From Candidatus Aminicenantota bacterium (lineage in GTDB: Bacteria > Acidobacteriota > Aminicenantia > Aminicenantales > Aminicenantaceae), in assembly GCA_016783445.1 (NCBI GenBank), contig JADHWO010000006.1, positions 1 to 62,123 on the forward strand: a stretch of 62,123 bases of DNA. The letters are read 5' to 3'. Below the pieces are notes generated by a model. The model worked only from the letters and a program-made list of their open reading frames with translations. It made no database searches and was not told where the DNA came from. Positions within the stretch are counted from its first letter, which is position 1. The number at the start of each line of letters is the position of its first letter. A program made the position numbers and the translations under genes. Positions 27,491 to 33,440 of this stretch are shown here, one piece after another.

Positions 27491-28312
27491 CTAATACAAA
27501 ACGTCTTCTTCCCCTCTCTCTCTTATCATCTCATCTATCTCTTTTAAAAGGAGTATTCTTCGGGTTAGAACAGCTTCGATTTCTGTCGATGTCAAATAGT
27601 TGCCTACAACACTTCTAATTTTACCGTAGCTCAAAGCTCTGATCTTTTCAACAAACGCACGAGGAAGCTTCAGAAAGCGCAACTTGCTCTTTTGTCCGTA
27701 TTTACCATAAATTAATTTATCTGTGTGTCTTCTCGAAGTACGAAAAGAACGTGAATGGTCGATAAGAATCAAACGCCAGTCTTCGGTATAACGAATATTT
27801 TGCTGGCTGCGGTCAGTGTTGGCAATCAGGCTGTCAAAAGCCCTTGCTAGATATATCATTTTTTCTAAATACTCGGCTTTATCAGGCGGTATTGGAATAT
27901 TCTCTTTAAATCTCTTTTGCTCGCTGAGCGCAAGTGTAACATATAACTGAAAAGACCCCTTTCTTCCCCGGTATCTTCTCTCGACAGTAGGTGGGACCAT
28001 GCCTAATCCCAGGAGTTTATCCAATCTGTAGGCAGCAACTTCAGCCTCCCATTTATCAAACATTCCTGCATCTGTTCCACTGGGGCTTTTCCAAACGCCG
28101 CTTCCCTCTAAATCTCCTTTTTTCAAGAAAAGCCTTCTCGGTTTTGTTACTCCCTGGCCTAATTTTTGACTTTTAATGACCTTGCCCTTTTTTAGGAGTT
28201 CTTCCCATTTTGCTCTCTCTGCAAGTTCATTTTGGGTGAATTGCGCCAGGGATAAAAAACTTAATCCCAGGATACTCACAAAAATAGAAATAGTAAAAAG
28301 TCCTTTTTTCAT
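27491..28312 (-). CDS. Exported protein with an atypical kinase fold (HipA/FAM20/PI3K-like)
   Basis: 273 residues with a signal peptide (MKKGLFTISIFVSILGLSFL, cleavage after SLAQ). The body looks like a minimal protein- or lipid-kinase fold. RRLFLKKGDLEGSGVWKSP supplies a candidate nucleotide-binding lysine, WEAEVAAYRLDKLLGLGMVP is the conserved E helix and hinge region, FDSLIANTDRSQQNIRY (about residues 175-191) resembles the DxxxxN catalytic loop, and LILIDHSRSF resembles the metal-binding D-x-S/G motif. I infer the fold from this motif order. Substrate unknown; periplasmic location is unusual for a kinase. GAGGAG lies 8 nt before the ATG. A single-gene transcript is likely. Confidence 0.65.
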   Translation of the reverse strand: MKKGLFTISIFVSILGLSFLSLAQFTQNELAERAKWEELLKKGKVIKSQKLGQGVTKPRRLFLKKGDLEGSGVWKSPSGTDAGMFDKWEAEVAAYRLDKLLGLGMVPPTVERRYRGRKGSFQLYVTLALSEQKRFKENIPIPPDKAEYLEKMIYLARAFDSLIANTDRSQQNIRYTEDWRLILIDHSRSFRTSRRHTDKLIYGKYGQKSKLRFLKLPRAFVEKIRALSYGKIRSVVGNYLTSTEIEAVLTRRILLLKEIDEMIRERGEEDVLY

Positions 28313-28661
28313 TTCCTTATCTCCTCATGGATTAAGATATCTATATTTGCTCAATTTGCCTAATAATTAATCTTAGGATATAAATCATAAAATCAGTTGT
28401 CAAGCGGCAGGGATATATTTGCTTTTTGTGCTAAAGGAGGAAAATTTTCTTTTTTTATACATTAATAAACTTACTGCTAAAATGCTTCGGTCGACATCCC
28501 ACATCCAGGCTTTGTTTAATTCGCATAAATTTACTGATAGGAGGATATAAAAAGCATTTGGGAAAAAATTAGCATATTAAAATTGACAAATACAATTGAA
28601 CGTTTTACAGTTCTCTCCGTATATGTTTCATTTAACTTGGATTATTAAAAGGAGGTAAATT
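28313..28661. promoter_or_regulatory. Promoter region of the dodecin gene
   Basis: 349 bp between divergent genes. TTGACA at 28583-28588 and TACAGT at 28606-28611, 17 bp apart, form a good sigma-70-like promoter pointing right, with a transcript start near 28618. AAAGGAGGT at 28649-28657 is a near-perfect Shine-Dalgarno for the dodecin ATG at 28662. The rest is AT-rich with no recognised feature. Confidence 0.6.
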
Positions 28662-28868
28662 ATGGATAGCACGTACAAAGTAATAGAACTTATAGGTACA
28701 AGTCCCAACTCTTGGGAAGAGGCTGCAACAAACGCCATCGAAACAGCTCGAAAAACCCTTAAAGATTTGAGAATTGCAGAAGCAGTTGATTTTGATATGA
28801 AGGTTGAAGATGGAAAGGTCACAGCTTTTCGGACTAAAGTAAAGGTTTCCTTTAAGTATCAAGATTAA
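28662..28868 (+). CDS. Dodecin-family flavin-binding protein
   Basis: 68 residues, the usual dodecin size. The fold pattern beta-alpha-beta-beta is clear: YKVIELIGTSPNSWEEAATN, then TARKTLKDLRIAEAVDF, then MKVEDGKVTAFRTKVKVSFK. Dodecins assemble into dodecameric cages that store flavin. The tryptophan that stacks on the flavin in characterised members (in 'LxWFEV') is isoleucine here (DLRIAEAV), so ligand binding may differ. It has a strong promoter and Shine-Dalgarno and is monocistronic. Confidence 0.9.
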   Translation: MDSTYKVIELIGTSPNSWEEAATNAIETARKTLKDLRIAEAVDFDMKVEDGKVTAFRTKVKVSFKYQD

Positions 28869-28937
28869 CCGAATAACTTATCTTTATAATTCTCGTTGTG
28901 GGGTAAAAGCGTGGAATGAAACAAACAAGGGATATTT

Positions 28938-29033
28938 CTAACTCTTCAGCCCAGCCAGCACGGCCATGGTGCCCTGCTTTCCTGCAATAGGTATCTTATG
29001 GGGCGAAAGACCGAACCAGGACCTTATTTCCAT
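28938..29033 (-). CDS. Possible 31-residue small ORF, or coding remnant
   Basis: An ATG at 29033 with AAAGGAG 10 nt upstream opens a 31-residue frame (MEIRSWFGLSPHKIPIAGKQ...) ending LAGLKS. The last 18 bases are the same as the end of the kinase-tail remnant at 33.3 kb. It may be a small gene, or a fusion relic whose end derives from a TPR-protein tail. Not recognised otherwise. Confidence 0.3.
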   Translation of the reverse strand: MEIRSWFGLSPHKIPIAGKQGTMAVLAGLKS

Positions 29034-29142
29034 TTATCATCTTCTCCTTTAGTGTTTAAAAGATGGAAAGAACATCCATTATGTTAAGTCAGTTCATTAT
29101 CTGAATAAGAGCCAATTAAGATACAACAAGACAAAAAAAATA

Positions 29143-29682
29143 TTATTTTACAGTTTCTGTTAATATCTTTTTAAATCTTTCAAATTCACTGCTCTTTTCT
29201 TCATTTTCTGACCATCTTTCAACTTCTGATAAATCAACTTTATTATCCTTACAAACTAAAACTGCCTGTTCCAAAGCCTGTCTATCATTCCAATAATAAA
29301 AAGCAGCCAAACGGTCCTTAACACAATCTGTAGGAGACAGTAGTTTTAATTTAAGTTTTCCCTTTTTTATCTCAGAAATTTCCTTCACGGGTTCTTCCCC
29401 AACTGAAAGCGGAGGGGAAACAAAATCTATAAAATATTCACTATCACTGTGTTTATAATACCTTCCTTCTTCATAAAATCCAATATCTATTAGTAGTTGT
29501 TTTACTTCTTTTTGTCTATCATAAGAAATTAATACAAAATCTAAATCATAAGACATATATTTATTATCTGTATAAATGACAACACATGCCCCACCAGTAA
29601 GTATAACTTCAATTCCATTTTTTCTAAGATAATCAGAAATTACTATTGCAAAATTTTTTAAAGATAATCCTTTTATTCGCAT
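29143..29682 (-). CDS. Nucleotidyltransferase-fold protein (DUF6036/AbiEii-like), putative toxin partner
   Basis: 179 residues, cytoplasmic. The N-terminal part has the nucleotidyltransferase signature: VILTGGACVVIYTDNKYMSY followed by DLDFVLIS, i.e. the GG helix start and the D-x-D pair (about residues 28-56). LLSPTDCVKDRLAAFYYW (about 114-131) is the conserved helical segment seen in stand-alone NTases of the AbiEii/MNT/DUF6036 groups. It lies 11 nt after a winged-helix gene on the same strand. That arrangement matches known regulator/NTase pairs, some of which are toxin-antitoxin or phage-defence modules. The role is inferred from architecture only. Confidence 0.72.
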   Translation of the reverse strand: MRIKGLSLKNFAIVISDYLRKNGIEVILTGGACVVIYTDNKYMSYDLDFVLISYDRQKEVKQLLIDIGFYEEGRYYKHSDSEYFIDFVSPPLSVGEEPVKEISEIKKGKLKLKLLSPTDCVKDRLAAFYYWNDRQALEQAVLVCKDNKVDLSEVERWSENEEKSSEFERFKKILTETVK

Positions 29683-29693
29683 AGCATTTTTCC

Positions 29694-30023
29694 TTATAGA
29701 GACTTTCCCGTTATGCGAGGTCTTAATCTTCGAAAATAAAACTTTTCTTTTTCTTCTTCAGGAATAAATTTCAGAATTTTTTCAAATAGTGATTCTAATT
29801 CCTTTTTAAAGGGGTACCTTGGATTTAATCCAAATAATCTTATTTTACCTTTGAGCTTGCTATAAAGAATCCCCTCTTTTTCTAAATTTAGCATTTGATT
29901 TTGAATAGAATTTAGGTAATATTTAAACGTTTTAGCTATTTCTGTAGGATACGATTCTCCGTTTGTATATATATACAAAAGAATTTTTCCTCTTCTTTCT
30001 GAACCAAATAAAGCTTTTAACAT
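29694..30023 (-). CDS. Winged-helix transcriptional regulator (partner of the nucleotidyltransferase)
   Basis: 109 residues. A winged helix-turn-helix is visible at about 1-75: LFGSERRGKILLYIYTNGES then PTEIAKTFKYYLNSIQNQML and LEKEGILYSKLKGKIRLFGL (recognition helix and wing). It is ArsR/MarR-like in size, with a basic C-terminus. It begins 11 nt from the edge of a perfect 38-bp palindrome, which is very probably its own operator. The downstream gene follows after 11 nt. Likely an autoregulated repressor/antitoxin of the pair. Confidence 0.75.
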   Translation of the reverse strand: MLKALFGSERRGKILLYIYTNGESYPTEIAKTFKYYLNSIQNQMLNLEKEGILYSKLKGKIRLFGLNPRYPFKKELESLFEKILKFIPEEEKEKFYFRRLRPRITGKSL

Positions 30024-30034
30024 AACTAGCCTTC

Positions 30035-30072
30035 AACCAATTATATTGGTTATATAACCAATATAATTGGTT
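30035..30072. promoter_or_regulatory. Perfect 38-bp palindromic operator upstream of the winged-helix/NTase pair
   Basis: The half-site AACCAATTATATTGGTTAT is followed by its exact reverse complement. Each half is itself an inverted repeat, AACCAAT-TAT-ATTGGTT. The site thus offers two adjacent dyads, 21 bp apart (two helical turns), suited to cooperative binding of two dimers. It ends 11 nt upstream of the regulator's ATG and must overlap or abut its promoter. Confidence 0.85.
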
Positions 30073-30364
30073 ATAGCAGAAAAAAAAGTATCTGTCAATA
30101 CCTGAATTATAAAGTTGATCTTCTCGCTAAAAATACAAAAAGCAAGGCAAAAAATAAAGAAGAACTGCTACTTATTATTTACACGGAGAAAGATCCATAT
30201 TTCAATTTGACACTCACCTAATTAATTATTATCCTATTGCCAAGAAAGCGCAGGAGAGGAGTATTAAATGAGAGCCAAAAATCACTTATAAACTTAGAAA
30301 AGTCACGTTTTTGTGTATTATCCGGGGAATCTCGGTTACTTTTTTCAGGAGGTGTCGAATCGTC
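30073..30364. other. Intergenic region with an isolated RBS-ATG start
   Basis: 292 bp before the GH95-like gene. GGAGAGGAG followed by ATG at 30268 opens a frame that stops after seven codons (MRAKNHL). This looks like the orphaned start of a disrupted gene, or a chance match. AGGAGGT at 30347-30353 serves the GH95-like start. Composition changes from AT-rich to GC-richer near 30.3 kb. Confidence 0.35.
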
Positions 30365-32779
30365 ATGAAACATCATATTTGTTCACTCTCTGTGATTGGT
30401 TTGCTCACTATTGTTCTGGCCGTTAATTCCTCGGCGCCCCTCAGGCAGCTGCAAGCGCCAGAAAGGGGTTTTATCAGTTCCAAACCGGCGGAAACATGGG
30501 AACAGGGGCTGATCTGCGGAAACGGCACTATCGGTGCAAACGTTCTGAGCCGTCCTCTGGATGAGACGATCATTTTCAGCCATGAACGTCTTTTCTTGCC
30601 GATGGGGGACCCGGTTATGCCGCCCAATATTGCACCGCGCTTGTTCGAGATTCGCAGGCTGATCCAACGGGGGCTGTACCGGCAGGCAACCCAATTGGCT
30701 TTTGACCTCTCAGAGCAAAAAGGTTTTATGTATCCCGATCCTTTTGTCCCTGCCTTTGACCTCAACATCCAGATGGACGCTGAGAGGAAAATCACTGATT
30801 ATATGCGGTCCGTGGATTTCCAGACTGGCGAGGCGACTGTCCATTGGACCGATAGCCGCGGCGTGTTCGAACGCCGTCTGTTTGTCTCCCGAGTGGACGG
30901 CGTTGCCGTCTTGTTGATAACGGGTCCAAACCAGGGAACGGTAAGCTGCAAGCTGAAACTCAAACCGCGGGAGCCCAGTCAAAAGCTAAATCCCCGGACG
31001 TTAGCGTCTTCGTCCAGAAGGTTCAAGAGCCACTTCACCGACCTGAAAATAACGGCTGAAAAGTCTGCCCTGACCTACCGGAACAATTTTGCCAAAGTCT
31101 ACCCCGGAAGTATCCATGCCCTGGAAGGGGTAGCCCGCGTTTTCGTAAAGAACGGTGCGGCAATGCCGGAAGGCGAGGCGCTTGTCGTCACAGGAGCGGA
31201 TCAAGTGCTGGTTTTTATCGATATCAAGATGATCTACGATCCCGATCGTTCGCGGATCGTTGAGACAAAAACATTTCTGGATAGTCTTTCGACGGATTAT
31301 AAGCATCTGCTCCAGCGCCATGAGCGCATTCATGGAGAACTCTTCAACCGGATGCGGTTGGACCTCGGTGCTGGTTCGGACCGCGGATTGACCACGGAGG
31401 AATTGTTGGCCAAGACGACCAATGAGAATCCCTCGAAGGCACTTATCGAAAAAGAATTCGACGCCGGTCGCTACAACATCATTTCATGTACGGGAGAGCT
31501 TCCCCCGACCCTGCAGGGCGTTTGGGGTGGGACATATTCCCCCTCGTGGGCCAGCGATTTTACCCATAACGGCAACGTACCCTCGGCCATCGCCAGCATG
31601 CTGATGGGGAATATGCCTGAGCTCATGCTGGCTTACACATCCTATATGGAGTCGCTCGTCCCCTACCTGGAACTCAATGCCCAACGCATTTTTGGGGCGA
31701 GAGGGATTGTTCTCCCCTCCCGGTCGTCGACCAACGGCTTCAACAACGCCTTTGCCCCTGACTTCGCGGGCGCTTTCTGGGTGGGTGGTGCTGCCTGGGC
31801 CGCTCATTTTTTCTATGATTATTATCAGTATACGGGCGACCGGAAATTTCTGGGAGAGCATGCGTTACCTTTTATGGAAAAAGCAGCTATTTTCTTTGAA
31901 GACTATTTAATAGAAGGCTCAGACGGGAAATACATATTTTCTCCGACGCAATCACCGGAAAACACGCCTAACAACACCAAATCACAAGGCTCGTTTAATG
32001 CCACAATGGACGTGGCAGCAGCCAAGGAATTGCTGCGGAACGTAATCGCAGCCTCCCGTGAATTGGGAGTTAACCAAGAGAAGATTCCTCTATGGCAGAA
32101 GATGCTGGAAAAGATGCCGGAGTACATGATTAACGAGGATGGCGCTGTCAAGGAGTGGCTGACGCCCAAACTGGAGGATCAATACAGCCATCGACATTCC
32201 TCTCATCTCTATCCACTTTATGATGGAATGCCGGAAGAGATAGCTCAGAATTCTGAACTTCGAGCCGCTTTCAAGCGGGTAATTGAAATCAAGCTCGATC
32301 GACACTGGAAAAAAGGTTCAGGCTTTATGTCCTTTGGATTGGTTCAGCTAGGGCAAGCAGCAACCAGCCTTGGAGAAAATGACCTGGCATACCAGTGCCT
32401 GGTACATCTCGTCAACCGCTACTGGTTGAATAACCTGGCCTCCATGCATAATCACAAATCGCTGTTCAACATGGACATCAGCGGAGGTTTGCCGGCGGTG
32501 ATCATCAAAATGCTGGTGGCTTCTGAGCCTGGTAAAATCCAACTGCTGCCCGCTTTACCTAGCTCATGGTCGGAGGGGAAAATCACCGGAGTGTGTGCAC
32601 GTGGCGGATTTGAAGTCGATATAACGTGGCAGGCCGGGAAGCTTAAAGAGGTGGTAATACGCTCCAAGAACGGCAATCCGTGCCGATTGGTCTACGACGA
32701 CAAGGCGCTAGAATTCGAAACGCGAGCTGGGCAGACCTATCGCTTCAATCACGATCTAAAAAGATCAAGCAGGAGCTAA
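30365..32779 (+). CDS. Exported GH95-like glycoside hydrolase (alpha-L-fucosidase family)
   Basis: 804 residues from the ATG at 30365, chosen because AGGAGGT lies 11 nt upstream and a signal peptide starts there (MKHHICSLSVIGLLTIVLAV). Residues about 30-290 are the GH95 N-terminal beta domain (WEQGLICGNGTIGANVLS, then DETIIFSHERLFLP). The (alpha/alpha)6 barrel follows with FDAGRYNIISCTGELPPTLQ and GVWGGTYSPSW, a SPTQSPENTPNN loop, and HRHSSHLYPLYDGMP, a family landmark. A C-terminal beta domain ends LLPALPSSWSEGKITGVCAR. Predicted action is release of terminal L-fucose or L-galactose from glycans. GC content is clearly above its neighbours, suggesting acquisition. Confidence 0.85.
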   Translation: MKHHICSLSVIGLLTIVLAVNSSAPLRQLQAPERGFISSKPAETWEQGLICGNGTIGANVLSRPLDETIIFSHERLFLPMGDPVMPPNIAPRLFEIRRLIQRGLYRQATQLAFDLSEQKGFMYPDPFVPAFDLNIQMDAERKITDYMRSVDFQTGEATVHWTDSRGVFERRLFVSRVDGVAVLLITGPNQGTVSCKLKLKPREPSQKLNPRTLASSSRRFKSHFTDLKITAEKSALTYRNNFAKVYPGSIHALEGVARVFVKNGAAMPEGEALVVTGADQVLVFIDIKMIYDPDRSRIVETKTFLDSLSTDYKHLLQRHERIHGELFNRMRLDLGAGSDRGLTTEELLAKTTNENPSKALIEKEFDAGRYNIISCTGELPPTLQGVWGGTYSPSWASDFTHNGNVPSAIASMLMGNMPELMLAYTSYMESLVPYLELNAQRIFGARGIVLPSRSSTNGFNNAFAPDFAGAFWVGGAAWAAHFFYDYYQYTGDRKFLGEHALPFMEKAAIFFEDYLIEGSDGKYIFSPTQSPENTPNNTKSQGSFNATMDVAAAKELLRNVIAASRELGVNQEKIPLWQKMLEKMPEYMINEDGAVKEWLTPKLEDQYSHRHSSHLYPLYDGMPEEIAQNSELRAAFKRVIEIKLDRHWKKGSGFMSFGLVQLGQAATSLGENDLAYQCLVHLVNRYWLNNLASMHNHKSLFNMDISGGLPAVIIKMLVASEPGKIQLLPALPSSWSEGKITGVCARGGFEVDITWQAGKLKEVVIRSKNGNPCRLVYDDKALEFETRAGQTYRFNHDLKRSSRS

Positions 32780-32934
32780 CAAAGCATATCCCCCAAAAAC
32801 CCGCTCCACTTGTCAAAACATCCTTAAAACTCCAGCCTCATCATTATCCACCCTTCAAATCCAAGGAAGAATACTTCGACTGGCTAAAACACGGTAAAGA
32901 CACAGAATATTTAATCAACAAATATTGGAAATGA
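32755..32934 (+). pseudogene. C-terminal coding remnant of an unidentified gene
   Basis: In another frame from the end of the GH95-like gene, an AT-richer open stretch encodes KIKQELTKHIPQKPAPLVKT... ending EYLINKYWK and a stop at 32932-32934. It reads like the natural C-terminus of a protein with no start of its own. It is probably what remained of a resident gene after the GH95 segment arrived. I do not recognise the family. Confidence 0.4.
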
Positions 32935-33296
32935 TATTGAGAATGCCTATCCGGGTTTGATGGGATAGAAGAAAATATATTATTAACACCTTGTTATATA
33001 GGAGGGAACTGTGGCGCGCCTAGCAGGAATCGGACCTGCGACTTACGGATCCCGAGTCTAATTCTCAACTCTTTAGTGAATAGGTATCGGGAAAATACGT
33101 ACTAAAAAAGGCAAAAAACCACTCCTAAATGGGAACGAATCCCTGATTTTCAGGTTGTTTTGGGGCAGATTTTAAGAATACTGAAAAATATTTTCCTATT
33201 TTTTCCTCAATACTCCTATCTAATTGATATATTTACAATTATAGATTTCAGGAGTTAACATAATTTTTCTTAGACGACACAAAGAAATACAGTAGA
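32935..33296. other. Gene-free region with a decayed tRNA 3' half
   Basis: AT-rich, without coding signal. It contains the tRNA-like relic at 33012-33058 described separately. Nothing else was recognised. Confidence 0.5.
33012..33058 (-). pseudogene. Decayed 3' half of a tRNA (tRNA-Arg-like)
   Basis: The minus strand reads, from the anticodon loop, GGGATCCGTAAGTCGCAGG, then a T-arm-like GCAGGTCCGATTCCTGC, then an acceptor 3' strand ending in CCA. It aligns with the 3' half of the intact tRNA-Arg at 36121-36196 with several substitutions. The 5' half is absent: the next bases cannot form the anticodon stem. Confidence 0.6.
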
Positions 33297-33440
33297 TTAC
33301 TTACTCTTCAGCCCAGCCAGCCTTTCCCTAGCATCCTCTACCTCAGCGATGCCAGGATCAGTGTTCTTCCAGAGGTCAAGGAATTTCTCGTAATGCTCTA
33401 TGGCTTTTCCCTTCCAGTCATTCTTAAAGTCTTTTCTTGA
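33297..33440 (-). pseudogene. In-frame TPR-protein tail just after the kinase stop codon
   Basis: Directly after the TAA of the kinase gene, in the same frame, 47 codons remain open: SRKDFKNDWKGKAIEHYEKF..., ending RERLAGLKSK and a stop at 33297-33299. The sequence is the typical last helix pair of TPR proteins. It may be a relic joined to the kinase end, or the original end of the kinase cut off by a premature TAA. Similar decayed tails occur at 47.28 kb and, more shortly, at 28.94 kb. Confidence 0.55.

Noticed and set aside
30373-30795. Minus-strand frames inside the GH95-like gene
   Set aside because: Overlap a gene with clear GH95 landmarks and have no domain or RBS.
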